NCBI GenBank assembly: GCA_003577315.1
Contig: QEVK01000006.1
Coordinates: forward strand, 60,251-124,250
DNA: 64,000 bases
Direction of reading: 5' to 3'
From: Hyphomicrobiales bacterium
GTDB taxonomy: Bacteria > Pseudomonadota > Alphaproteobacteria > Rhizobiales > Rhizobiaceae
Part shown: piece after piece, positions 40,155 through 51,098 of the stretch
Numbering within the stretch: position 1 is the stretch's first letter
Layout of the letters: each line of letters opens with the position of its first letter
Notes under the pieces: model-generated
What the model saw: the letters and a program-made list of their open reading frames with translations, nothing else
Databases searched by the model: none
Told to the model about the DNA's origin: nothing
Made by a program: the position numbers and the translations under genes

Positions 40155-40500
40155 GCCGCGCCTCCCTGTGCCGGATCGTTCTGCGCCGCCCCCGACGGGC
40201 CGCATCCTAGATTATTCCGCGGAAACGGCAAAACGATCCGTCTCCGGCCCGCTGCCCGCCTGCATTCCCGGATAGTCGGGCTTGCCGCCGGATTTCGTCT
40301 TTACAATCCTGAATGTTCATGATTTGTTCCATATCATGACCGCTCTCGGATGCAAATGGAATTTTGCGGCGCTGCTAATCGATTCAGTCCTGCGGCTGGG
40401 GTCGTGGCTGCTTGCCTTTGCCGCCTGCGGGTCTTATCGCTCTGGCCTCGGCCGGGGGCCGGCACGTCCGGCCGCGGCGGCGAAAGGCAGGGAAGCGAGC
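40155..40500 (+). promoter_or_regulatory. Long upstream region of ppdK
   Basis: The 346-base space before ppdK has no gene. Bases 40296-40385 are clearly more AT-rich than the surroundings and contain a 23-base inverted repeat (40317-40339) and a TTTACA-like element near 40300 that could be a -35 box. The frame of ppdK stays open through this region, but no homology to the enzyme is seen before the ATG at 40501. Confidence 0.4.
40317..40339. promoter_or_regulatory. Inverted repeat upstream of ppdK (candidate operator)
   Basis: TCATGAT and ATCATGA are perfect 7-base arms around a 9-base centre. The site lies about 160 bases before the ppdK start in the AT-rich part of the region. The spacing suits a dimeric helix-turn-helix regulator. 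Which regulator binds is unknown. Confidence 0.45.
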
Positions 40501-43167
<2,667 letters not shown>

Positions 43168-43420
43168 GGCGCACGGACAGGCGAACGGCGCGGCGAACGG
43201 GGGGGCGTGGCCGGGCCGTCGTCTGGCGGTTCCGGGCATCCTCGAGCCGCGCCGCGCGAGGGCGCGGAACGGCGCGGCCGTGGCCGCGCTGTGCAAGTGC
43301 CGGACAGCCTTCCTCGCGAACGGACGGCCCGCCGGTCGGGGCGAGCGGTTGACGCCGGAAGCGGTGAAGCGGTGAAGCGATCCGGAGCGGCAGCCCGGAC
43401 TTGTCCCGGCGTCCGTCGCT

Positions 43421-43978
43421 CTAGATTCCCTGCGGCAGCTTCGAGCGCATCATCTGACTCCGGTCGAGCCGGTCGCCGTCGACGATGAAGGTGCCGTCGC
43501 CCACCGCGTGCAGGGTCCGCCTTTCCTTCCGGGCGCGGTCGATCCAGGCGGCCAGCCCCTCCAGAACGACGATGCCGTGGCTTCGCACGATGTCGGCGAC
43601 CCGGCATTCGACGTTCGCCAGGCACTGGCGGATCAGCGGCGCGCCGACACGGCTTGCCTCGACCCGGGTGAGCCCGAACCTGTCGAACTTGTCCGTGTCC
43701 GCGCCCGAGCACGTCCCGATCCCGACCACGGTGTCGATCAGGTCCACCGTGGGGATCGCGATCACGCATTCCCGCGTGTCGCAAAGCGCTGTCCACGAAT
43801 GGTTCCAGGGCCCCGTCGCGATGGCGAAACGCGGCGAGAAGTCCAGCACCATGGTCCAGGTGATGGTCATGACGTTGTCTTTTCCTGCCCCGCGCGTGGT
43901 CACGAGGGTGACGGGCCCCGGCTCGATCAGCGTGAAGGCCTTGCCCAGGGGCAGGATCTCCATGGCGTCCTCCGTCAT
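43421..43978 (-). CDS. Flavin reductase-like (FMN-binding split barrel) protein
   Basis: A 185-residue protein of the flavin reductase-like family (RutF/HpaC relatives), which bind FMN and supply reduced flavin or act as oxidoreductases. It shows the split-barrel pattern GPVTLVTTRGAGKDNVMTITWTM, FAIATGPWNHSWTAL, ECVIAIPTVDL and the GTCSGADTDKFDRFGLTR segment that usually contacts flavin. It follows the alcohol dehydrogenase gene by 20 bases on the same strand, so the two probably form an operon. The partner enzyme is unknown. Confidence 0.85.
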   Translation of the reverse strand: MTEDAMEILPLGKAFTLIEPGPVTLVTTRGAGKDNVMTITWTMVLDFSPRFAIATGPWNHSWTALCDTRECVIAIPTVDLIDTVVGIGTCSGADTDKFDRFGLTRVEASRVGAPLIRQCLANVECRVADIVRSHGIVVLEGLAAWIDRARKERRTLHAVGDGTFIVDGDRLDRSQMMRSKLPQGI

Positions 43979-43998
43979 GCCTCCTCCGCTCTGTCCGC

Positions 43999-45039
43999 TC
44001 ACGGCACCAGCACGGCCGCGCCCTGGAAACGGCCATGGCGCAGGTCGTCGAGCGCCTCGTTCGCGCACCCGAGCGGATAGGCGGCGGTCTGCGCCCCGAT
44101 GCCGGCCTTGGGGGCGAGGGCGAGGAATTCCGCCGCGTCGGCGCGGGTGAGGTTGGCGACCGAGACGAGCTGCCGTTCCTCCCACAGGATGGAATAGGGG
44201 AAGGAGGGGATGTCGCTCATATGGATGCCGCCGCACACGACGCGGCCGCCCTTGCGCACCGCCCGCAGCGCCGCCGGCACCAACTCGCCGACCGGGGCGA
44301 ACAGGATGGCGGCGTCGAGAGGCGCGGGCGGGCTCTCATCCGAGGCGCCGGCCCAGGCCGCGCCGAGCCGCAGCGCGAGCGCCTGCGCGGCGCTGTCGCC
44401 CGCGCGGGTGAACGCGAAGACCTCGCGCCCCTGCCAGCGCAGGAGCTGCGCGAGCAGATGCGCCGCCGCGCCGAAGCCGTAGAGCCCGATCCGCCGCCCG
44501 TCGCCCGCCATCTTCAGCGACCGCCAGCCGATCAGCCCGGCGCACATCAGCGGGGCCGCGGCCACGGGGTCGTCGAACCCGTCCAGCGCAAAGGCATAGG
44601 CGGCGTCGGCGACGACATGGGTGGCGAAGCCGCCGTCGCGGGTGAAGCCGGTGAATTGCGGCGCATCGCACAGGTTCTCGCGGCCCTCGGCGCAGTATCG
44701 GCAATGGCCGCATGTATGGCCGAGCCACGGAATGCCGACCCGGCTTCCGGGCGCCGGGCCGGCCGTTCCCGGCCCGAGCGCCTCGACGCGGCCGACGATC
44801 TCGTGCCCCGGCACGATGGGCAGCGGCCCGTCGGGCAGGTCGCCATCCACCACATGCAGGTCGGTGCGGCAGACGGCGCAGGCCTCGACCCTGACGCGGA
44901 CCTCGCCGGGGCCGGGCGCGGGCAGGGGCCGCTCCTCCCACACCAGGGGCGCGCCGCGCCGGCGCAGCACCATGGCGCCCATCGTGCCGGCGGGCTCGAT
45001 GGCGGAATATCTTCGTGTCGCCCGTGTTGCGGTGGTCAT
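43999..45039 (-). CDS. Zinc-dependent alcohol dehydrogenase family protein
   Basis: A medium-chain dehydrogenase of about 346 residues. Catalytic zinc ligands are in CAVCRTDLHVVDGD and GHEIVGRVEALG; structural zinc cysteines are in CGHCRYCAEGRENLC. The cofactor region is GLYGFGAAAHLLAQLL, a GxGxxA variant of the usual GxGGxG. This arrangement matches the AdhA/YjgB-like group that oxidises short or aromatic alcohols with NAD(P). Start is uncertain among 45069, 45039 and 44982. The downstream flavin reductase-like gene is probably co-transcribed. Confidence 0.9.
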   Translation of the reverse strand: MTTATRATRRYSAIEPAGTMGAMVLRRRGAPLVWEERPLPAPGPGEVRVRVEACAVCRTDLHVVDGDLPDGPLPIVPGHEIVGRVEALGPGTAGPAPGSRVGIPWLGHTCGHCRYCAEGRENLCDAPQFTGFTRDGGFATHVVADAAYAFALDGFDDPVAAAPLMCAGLIGWRSLKMAGDGRRIGLYGFGAAAHLLAQLLRWQGREVFAFTRAGDSAAQALALRLGAAWAGASDESPPAPLDAAILFAPVGELVPAALRAVRKGGRVVCGGIHMSDIPSFPYSILWEERQLVSVANLTRADAAEFLALAPKAGIGAQTAAYPLGCANEALDDLRHGRFQGAAVLVP

Positions 45040-45069
45040 CTGCCGCTCCGCTCCGGCTGCGCCGGGCAT

Positions 45070-45409
45070 CCGGCGTCATTCTGTCATGGCGGAAGAGGGG
45101 TGCCAATCCGCCCTTGCCGCGGTCCGCCGCGGCGAAATGGGCGGCGCGCCGGCCTGGCGCGCGGACGTTGCGCGCCCGTGGGAGAGGCCGGGCGCGGCTC
45201 CGCCGGCCGCAGGGCGCGCCGGAGGCGGCACGATCCGGCCGTGTGCCGGTCGGACGGTCGAGGATCATCCGGCGGCCGCGCCCGGCCGGCGCGGCGCGAT
45301 GCCGTTGGCGAGGACGCAGCAGCGTCTGCGGTCCCGCCGGCTCGACGGCGTCGACAATGGCGAAGGTGTCGAACGTCGCGCAGCCGATGTCGACGTGTCG
45401 GCGGGACCG
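45070..45409. other. Gap of about 340 bases without a recognised gene
   Basis: This stretch lies between the alcohol dehydrogenase start and the deoR stop, both minus-strand genes. It should hold the dehydrogenase promoter. I see no conserved protein, RNA or repeat. A minus-strand stop-free run near 45280-45405 gives a protein-like segment (DIGCATFDTFAIVDAVEPAG), but it has no start or family match, so it may be a gene scrap or chance. Confidence 0.4.
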
Positions 45410-46171
45410 TCAGCCGCAGATCCTCAGCGACACGTCGGCCGCCCGCAGGGCCTGCGCCAGATCCGCAGGCGGCGTGCGGTTGGCAATCAGCTCGTCGAAG
45501 TCGGCGAGCGCGCAGACCCGCACCAGCCCCTTCTGCCCGAACTTGGACGAGTCGGTGACCACGACGCGGCGACGCCCGCGCGCCAGCACGGCCTGGCCGA
45601 ACTGGGCTTCCTCCAGGTCGTAGTCCATCACGCCGGAGGCGGCGTTGACAGCGCCGGCCGAGATGACGGCGTGGTCGACGCTGAAGCGGCTGACGAACTC
45701 GATGGCCGAGAAGCCGAGGGCCGCGCCGCTGTCGCTGCGCAGCTCGCCGCCGGCCATGTAGACCTTGTTGCCGTTGACCGTGGCCAGCGTGCGGGCGATG
45801 TCGGACGAGTTGGTCACCACGGTCAGGCGGCGATGGTCGAGCAGCGCGCGGGCGAGGAGGCTGGTGGTCGTGCCGGTGTCCAGCATCACCGATTCGCCGT
45901 CGCGGATGGTGCCGGCGGCCAGCGCGGCGATGGCCTCCTTCGCCTCGCGGTTCTCGCGCATGCGGCGCTCGAACGGCGCCTCGCTTACCGCCGAGGGCAG
46001 GCCGACGGCGCCGTGCATGCGCACGATCTCGCCGCGCCCGGCCAGCGCCTTCACGTCCCGGCGCACGGTCTCGACCGAGACGTCGAGCAGCGCTGCCAGC
46101 GCGTTGACGCCGATGGTGCCCTTCTCGGCGAGGAGGGAGAGGATGCGGCCGCGGCGGGGGGAATAGTCCAT
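45410..46171 (-). CDS. DeoR family transcriptional regulator
   Basis: A 253-residue repressor of sugar- or amine-catabolic genes. The N-terminal winged helix-turn-helix is RRGRILSLLAEKGTIGVNALAALLDVSVETVRRDVKAL, followed by RMHGAVGLPS. The C-terminal DeoR sensor has LDTGTTTSLLARAL, VVTNSSDIARTL, GGELRSDSGAALG and VTDSSKFGQKG, which normally bind a phosphorylated metabolite. It diverges from the kinase-flavoprotein-EutH operon across a 168-base region with a palindrome, so it most likely controls that operon and itself. A phosphorylated effector made by the neighbouring kinase is a reasonable guess. Confidence 0.92.
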   Translation of the reverse strand: MDYSPRRGRILSLLAEKGTIGVNALAALLDVSVETVRRDVKALAGRGEIVRMHGAVGLPSAVSEAPFERRMRENREAKEAIAALAAGTIRDGESVMLDTGTTTSLLARALLDHRRLTVVTNSSDIARTLATVNGNKVYMAGGELRSDSGAALGFSAIEFVSRFSVDHAVISAGAVNAASGVMDYDLEEAQFGQAVLARGRRRVVVTDSSKFGQKGLVRVCALADFDELIANRTPPADLAQALRAADVSLRICG

Positions 46172-46222
46172 GAAGCGAAACCTGATCGGGGCGGGAATGT
46201 TGTCTTTTTGACTGCCAAAGCC

Positions 46223-46241
46223 CGTTTATAGCGGATAAACG
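46223..46241. promoter_or_regulatory. Palindrome between deoR and the kinase operon (candidate operator)
   Basis: CGTTTAT-AGCGG-ATAAACG is a perfect inverted repeat with 7-base arms, AT-rich against a GC-rich background. It lies about 50 bases upstream of deoR and 99 upstream of the kinase start. A TTGACT element at 46273-46278 could be the -35 box for the plus-strand operon. Its position makes it the natural binding site for the DeoR protein. Confidence 0.55.
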
Positions 46242-46339
46242 CGGCAAAGCAGGCAAAAAACCACATCTGCTGTTGACTCGTCCGGGCATCAACCCGATCC
46301 TGCCATCATAACGACAGGCGTGAAGCCGCGGGAGGGACG

Positions 46340-47251
46340 ATGTCGGAGGTTCGCGCGATCACCGCCGAGCGTGCGGCGCAGATCGAGGCTCTGCCGATCT
46401 GGAACGGCCCGATCACGATCAGCCCGCTGACGGGCGGCATCAGCAACGAAAGCTGGCTGGTCGAGGACGCCGCCGGCGGCCATGTCGTGCGCATCGGCAA
46501 GGACTTTCCCTTCCACCATGTGCTGCGCGAGCGCGAGCTGATGACGGCGCGGGCCGCCGAGGAAGCCGCCTTCGCCCCGGCCGTGGAATATGCCGGGCCC
46601 GGCATCATGGTCTGCCGGCACCTGCGCGCCAGGACCTATGGCGAGGCCGACGTGCGCGCCAATATCGGGCGCATCGCCGCCCTCGTGCGGGCCTTCCACG
46701 AGACGATGCCGCATCACGTCTGCGGCCCCGGCTTCATGTTCTGGCCGTTCCACGTCGTGCGCGACTATGCGCGCACGCTGCGCGAGGGCGAAAGCCGCAT
46801 GGCGCCGCACCTGCCGTCCTATCTCGCCCTGGCGAACGAGCTGGAGGCGGTCCAGACGCCGCTGCCCATCGTCTTCGGCCACAACGACCTCTTGCCGGCC
46901 AACCTGCTCGACGACGGCGAGCGCCTGTGGCTGATCGACTTCGAATATGCCGGCTTCTCGACCGCGATGTTCGACCTTGCCGGCCTGTCCTCCAATGCCG
47001 GCTTCTCGCTAGAGGAGTCGCAGGCGCTGCTTGCGGCCTATTTCGGCCGCGCGCCGGACGAGCCGCTGCTGCGCTCGCTGGCGGCCATGCAATGTGCCTC
47101 GCTGCTGCGCGAGGCGATGTGGAGCATGGTGTCGGAGCTTCATCTCGACGCGCCCGGCACCGACTACGTCGCCTACACGCAAGAGAACCTGCGCCGGCTC
47201 GACGCCGCGCTCGACGCCTACCGCACCCGCTACGGACACGCCCCCCGATGA
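46340..47251 (+). CDS. Choline/ethanolamine kinase-like phosphotransferase
   Basis: A 303-residue kinase of the aminoglycoside phosphotransferase/choline kinase fold. Key parts are the nucleotide loop SPLTGGISNESWLVED, the catalytic FGHNDLLPANLL and the metal-binding LWLIDFEYAGFSTAMFDLAGL, the last two in the form typical of choline and ethanolamine kinases. With an EutH permease two genes downstream, an amino alcohol is the most likely substrate; this is inference from context. Its stop overlaps the next start by four bases, so the products are coupled. Confidence 0.85.
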   Translation: MSEVRAITAERAAQIEALPIWNGPITISPLTGGISNESWLVEDAAGGHVVRIGKDFPFHHVLRERELMTARAAEEAAFAPAVEYAGPGIMVCRHLRARTYGEADVRANIGRIAALVRAFHETMPHHVCGPGFMFWPFHVVRDYARTLREGESRMAPHLPSYLALANELEAVQTPLPIVFGHNDLLPANLLDDGERLWLIDFEYAGFSTAMFDLAGLSSNAGFSLEESQALLAAYFGRAPDEPLLRSLAAMQCASLLREAMWSMVSELHLDAPGTDYVAYTQENLRRLDAALDAYRTRYGHAPR

Positions 47252-49719
47252 CACCGACCCTGCCCTCCCACGCCCGGATCGTCGTCATCGGCGGCGGCAT
47301 CATCGGCTGCTCCACGGCCTATCACCTTGCCCGCGACCACAAGGCCGAGGTGGTGCTGCTGGAGCAGGGCAGGATCACCTCCGGCTCGACCTGGCACGCC
47401 GCCGGGCTGATCGGCCAGTTGCGCTCGTCGGCCTCGATCACGCGGGTGCTGAAATATTCGGTCGAGCTCTACAAGCGGCTGCACGAGGAGACCGGCCTCG
47501 AGACCGGGTGGAAGATGACGGGCTGCCTGCGGCTGGCCACCACACGGGACCGCTGGACCGAGTTCCGCCGGCTCGCCACCACGGCGCGCAGCTTCGGCAT
47601 GGAGATGCACCTTATCGGCCCCGACGAGGTCAAGCGGATGTGGCCGCTGATGGACACGTCGGACCTGGTCGGCGCGTCGTGGCTGCCGACCGACGGCCAG
47701 GCCAGCCCCTCCGACATCACCCAGTCGCTCGCCAGGGGCGCGCGCATGCACGGCGCGCGGCTCTACGAGGGCGTGCGCGTCACCGGCTTCGTCATGGACG
47801 GCAACCGCATCGTCGCGGTCGAGACGAACCAGGGCCGCGTCGCCTGCGAGAGCGTGGTCAATTGCGGCGGCCAGTGGGCGCGCCAGATCGGCGCGATGGC
47901 CGGTGTGTCGGTGCCGCTGCACCCGGTCAAGCACCAGTACATCGTCACCGGGAAGATCGAGGGGCTGGCGGCCGACGCGCCGACGATCCGCGATCCCGAC
48001 CGGCGCACCTACTTCAAGGAGGAGGTCGGCGGGCTGGTGATGGGCGGCTACGAGCCGAACCCGCAATCCTGGGTCACGGGCCTGCCCGGCGGCGACGTGC
48101 CGGAGCAGTGGGAGTTTCAGCTCTTCGACGACGACTACGACCATTTCGAGCAGCATCTGGCGCAGGCCATCGCCCGCGTGCCCGCGCTCGCCGATGTCGG
48201 CGTCAGGCAGATGATCAACGGCCCCGAGAGCTTCACGCCCGACGGCAACTTCATCCTCGGCCGCGCGCCCGAATGCGCCAACATGTTCGTCGGCGCCGGC
48301 TTCAACGCCTTCGGCATCGCCTCGGGCGGCGGCGCGGGCTGGGTGCTGGCCGAATGGGTGGTGCGCGGCGAGGCGCCGCTCGACCTGTGGGTGGTCGACA
48401 TCAGGCGCTTCTCCGGCCTGCACCGCGACCGCGCCTGGGTCGAGGAGCGCACGCTCGAAGCCTACGCCAAGCACTACACCGTGGCCTTCCCGCACGAGGA
48501 GTACGAGAGCGGGCGGCCGCGCATCGTCTCGCCGCTCTACGACAGGCTGAAGCGCCATCGCGCCGTGTTCGGCTCCAAGCTCGGCTGGGAGCGGCCGAAC
48601 TGGTTCGCGCCCGAGGGCGTCGAGCCGCGCGACGTCTATTCGATGGGGCGGCAGAACTGGTTCGGCCCGGTCGGCGACGAGCACGCGGCCGTGCGCGACA
48701 AGGTCGGCCTGTTCGACCAGTCGTCCTTCGCCAAGTTCGAGCTTGCCGGCCGCGACGCGGCGGCGGCGCTGGAGAGGATCTGCGCCAACAACGTCGCGCG
48801 GCAGGTCGGGCGGCTGACCTACACCCAGATCCTCAACACGCGCGGCGGCATCGAGTGCGACCTGACGGTGGCGCGCCTGGCCGAGGACCGCTTCTACATC
48901 GTCACCGGCACCGGCTCGCGCACCCACGACCTCGCCTGGATCGAGGAACACCTGCCGGCGAGGGGAGAAGCGGGCGGCGACGCGCGCCTGACCGACGTCA
49001 CCGAGCGGTTCGGCACGCTGTCGCTGATGGGGCCGCGGGCGCGCGACGTGCTCGCCGCCGTCACCGATGCCGATGTCGCAAACGCCGCCTTCCCGTTCGG
49101 CGGCGTGCGGGAGATCGCCGTCGCCGGCCATCGCGTGCGGGCGCTGCGCGTCACCTATGTCGGCGAACTGGGCTGGGAGCTGCACGTGCCCATCGAGGGC
49201 ACCGGCGAGGTGTTCGACGCGCTGATGGAGGCCGGCCGGCCGCACGGCATCCGGCCCACCGGCTACCGCGCCATCGAGTCGCTGCGGCTGGAGAAGGGCT
49301 ACCGCGCCTGGGGCTCCGACATCACCCCCAACGACAACCCCTTCGAGGCCGGGCTGGGCTGGGCGGTGAAGCTGAAGCGGGACACGCCCTTCATCGGCCG
49401 CGAGGCGTGCGAGGCGGCCGCCGCCGGCCCGCTCGCCAAGCGGCTGGCCGGCTTCGTCACCGCCGATCCCGAGGTCGTGCTCGTCGGCCGCGAGACCATC
49501 CTGCGCGACGGCGAGCCCGTCGGCTACCTCACCAGCGGCGGCTTCGGCTACACGCTCGGCAGGCCCATCGGCTACGGCTACGTGCGCAGCGACAGGGGAG
49601 TGGACGATGCGTTCCTGTCGTCCGGGCGATACGAGCTCGTCGTGGCGAACGAGCCCGTCGCCGCGACGATCCACATGGCGCCGCTCCACGATCCGCAGGG
49701 AGAACGTGTGAAGGGCTGA
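47248..49719 (+). CDS. Dimethylglycine/sarcosine dehydrogenase-like flavoprotein (FAD domain + GcvT domain)
   Basis: An 823-residue two-domain enzyme. The N-terminal FAD oxidoreductase has the dinucleotide motif RIVVIGGGIIGCSTAYHLA and GSTWHAAGL, whose His50 corresponds to the histidine that binds FAD covalently in dimethylglycine dehydrogenase. The C-terminal half is an aminomethyltransferase (GcvT) fold that channels formaldehyde to tetrahydrofolate (YTQILNTRGGIECDLTV, GYRAIESLRLEKGYRAWGSD). It should oxidatively demethylate an N-methyl amine. Since the neighbours point to amino alcohols, an N-methylated ethanolamine or a glycine derivative are both possible. Confidence 0.9.
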   Translation: MTPTLPSHARIVVIGGGIIGCSTAYHLARDHKAEVVLLEQGRITSGSTWHAAGLIGQLRSSASITRVLKYSVELYKRLHEETGLETGWKMTGCLRLATTRDRWTEFRRLATTARSFGMEMHLIGPDEVKRMWPLMDTSDLVGASWLPTDGQASPSDITQSLARGARMHGARLYEGVRVTGFVMDGNRIVAVETNQGRVACESVVNCGGQWARQIGAMAGVSVPLHPVKHQYIVTGKIEGLAADAPTIRDPDRRTYFKEEVGGLVMGGYEPNPQSWVTGLPGGDVPEQWEFQLFDDDYDHFEQHLAQAIARVPALADVGVRQMINGPESFTPDGNFILGRAPECANMFVGAGFNAFGIASGGGAGWVLAEWVVRGEAPLDLWVVDIRRFSGLHRDRAWVEERTLEAYAKHYTVAFPHEEYESGRPRIVSPLYDRLKRHRAVFGSKLGWERPNWFAPEGVEPRDVYSMGRQNWFGPVGDEHAAVRDKVGLFDQSSFAKFELAGRDAAAALERICANNVARQVGRLTYTQILNTRGGIECDLTVARLAEDRFYIVTGTGSRTHDLAWIEEHLPARGEAGGDARLTDVTERFGTLSLMGPRARDVLAAVTDADVANAAFPFGGVREIAVAGHRVRALRVTYVGELGWELHVPIEGTGEVFDALMEAGRPHGIRPTGYRAIESLRLEKGYRAWGSDITPNDNPFEAGLGWAVKLKRDTPFIGREACEAAAAGPLAKRLAGFVTADPEVVLVGRETILRDGEPVGYLTSGGFGYTLGRPIGYGYVRSDRGVDDAFLSSGRYELVVANEPVAATIHMAPLHDPQGERVKG

Positions 49720-49745
49720 TCGCGGACGCCGCGCCGACGCACTTG

Positions 49746-49793
49746 CCGCGCGCGTTGCGTGCAAACGGGCCGCGCGCGTCGCGCGCAAACGGG
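49746..49793 (+). repeat. 24-base tandem duplication before eutH
   Basis: Two 24-base units, 49746-49769 and 49770-49793, differ at only two positions (T to C each time). They fill most of the 84-base gap before eutH and end 10 bases from its start codon. No known motif is recognised; each unit has alternating CG and ends CAAACGGG. Confidence 0.8.
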
Positions 49794-49803
49794 AGGAAGG
49801 CAA

Positions 49804-51030
49804 ATGGCTTCAATCGGCACCTACATCATCTACGTCATCATGATATGCGCCGTCGCCGGCGCGATCGCCTCGATCCGCAACCCCGAAAGCGGGCTGGGCA
49901 AGGAGTTCGTCGAGGGCCTGCACGCCATCGGGCCGATCTTCATTCCGGTGGCCGGCATCATGGCCGCGATACCCTACCTGTCGGAGTTCATCCGCTTCGC
50001 GGCGGGGCCGCTGTTCGCGGCGGTGGGCGCCGACCCCTCCATCGCGGCGACGACGCTGATCGCCGGCGACATGGGCGGCTACCAGCTCGCCGACGCGCTG
50101 GCCGGCTCGCGCGACGCATGGATGGTCGCCACCATCGTCAGCTTCATGTCGGGGGCCACCATCATCTTCTCGATACCCGTCGGCCTGGCGATGCTCGACA
50201 AGTCCGACCACAAATACATGGCGCTCGGCATCATGTCGGGCATACTGAGCGTTCCCGTCGGCGTGTTCATCGCCGCCTCGCTCATCGCGCTGGCCGGGCT
50301 CGATGTGCGCCCCGAGGTCTCGACCACGGCCGCGGCCAGCCATCAGGTGGCGATGGGCATCGGCGACATCCTGCGCAACCTGTTCCCGCTGATCGTGTTC
50401 TGCGTCGCCGTCGCGCTCGGCCTGCGCTTCGTGCCCGACGCCATGATCAAGGGCTTCCTGTGGTTCGGGCGCATCATGTATGCCGGCATCACCCTGGTGC
50501 TGGTCGCGTCCATCGTCGAGTATTTCACCGGCTTCTTCAGCGCGCTGTTCGGCACATGGGGCTTCGACCCGATCATCGCCGACGAGCAGGACCAGTTCCG
50601 CGCGCTGGAGATCGCCGGCTATATCGGCATCATGCTGGCCGGCGCGTTCCCGATGGTCTACCTCCTGACCAGATATCTGGCCGGGCCGATGCAGGCGCTC
50701 GGCTCTCGCATCGGCGTGTCGCCGGAGGGCGCGGCGGGGCTGCTGGCGGCCAGCGCCAACATCCTCGCCATGTACCGGCTGGTCGGCAGGATGCAGGCGA
50801 AGGACAAGGTCCTCGCCATCGCCTTCGCGGTCTGCGCGGCCTTCACCTTCGGCGACCATCTCGCCTTCACCGCCAACTTCCAGCCGACGATCATCCTGCC
50901 GCTGATGCTCGGCAAGCTGCTCGGCGGCGCGGCCGGCTTCATGCTGGCGCTGTGGCTGTCGGTGCCGAAGGCGCAGGAGCTGGCCTCGCGCGAGGGCGCG
51001 CCCGCGCCCGCCACCGTGCCGGCCGAGTGA
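49804..51030 (+). CDS. eutH: EutH-type ethanolamine permease
   Basis: A 408-residue membrane protein with about ten to eleven spans, matching the length of enteric EutH. Shared segments include the double-membrane core GDMGGYQLADALAGS, SGATIIFSIPVGLAMLDKSDHKYMALGIMSG, the LRFVPDAMIKGF region, GAFPMVYLLTR and FAVCAAFTFGDHLAF. EutH lets ethanolamine cross the inner membrane in microcompartment operons. Here none of eutBC or the shell genes is adjacent, so the imported amine would be handled by another route. I recognised it by comparison with the E. coli protein from memory. Confidence 0.88.
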   Translation: MASIGTYIIYVIMICAVAGAIASIRNPESGLGKEFVEGLHAIGPIFIPVAGIMAAIPYLSEFIRFAAGPLFAAVGADPSIAATTLIAGDMGGYQLADALAGSRDAWMVATIVSFMSGATIIFSIPVGLAMLDKSDHKYMALGIMSGILSVPVGVFIAASLIALAGLDVRPEVSTTAAASHQVAMGIGDILRNLFPLIVFCVAVALGLRFVPDAMIKGFLWFGRIMYAGITLVLVASIVEYFTGFFSALFGTWGFDPIIADEQDQFRALEIAGYIGIMLAGAFPMVYLLTRYLAGPMQALGSRIGVSPEGAAGLLAASANILAMYRLVGRMQAKDKVLAIAFAVCAAFTFGDHLAFTANFQPTIILPLMLGKLLGGAAGFMLALWLSVPKAQELASREGAPAPATVPAE

Positions 51031-51042
51031 CGGCACCGGCCC

Positions 51043-51069
51043 GCCGCCGGGGAGGGGGATCCCGGCGGC
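51043..51069 (+). terminator. Hairpin after eutH
   Basis: GCCGCCGGG (51043-51051) pairs with CCCGGCGGC (51061-51069) around a nine-base purine-rich loop, 13 bases after the eutH stop. No T run follows. It may end or reduce the kinase-flavoprotein-eutH transcript before the dehydrogenase remnant and the molybdoenzyme gene. Confidence 0.4.
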
Positions 51070-51098
51070 AGAGCCGGGCCGAGTCGTTCCGGGCCGGG

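Noticed and set aside
43168..43420. Possible small gene or repeat after ppdK
   Set aside because: The 253 bases contain only short GC-rich frames and a minor GCGGTGAA duplication near 43360; nothing with a ribosome site or homology.
45280..45405. A minus-strand stop-free stretch reading DIGCATFDTFAIVDAVEPAG
   Set aside because: It looks slightly protein-like but has no start, no recognisable family and lies in a GC-rich gap; not enough for a gene call.
45410..51030. Ethanolamine-utilisation microcompartment
   Set aside because: Only EutH is present. No shell proteins, EutBC or aldehyde dehydrogenase are encoded nearby.
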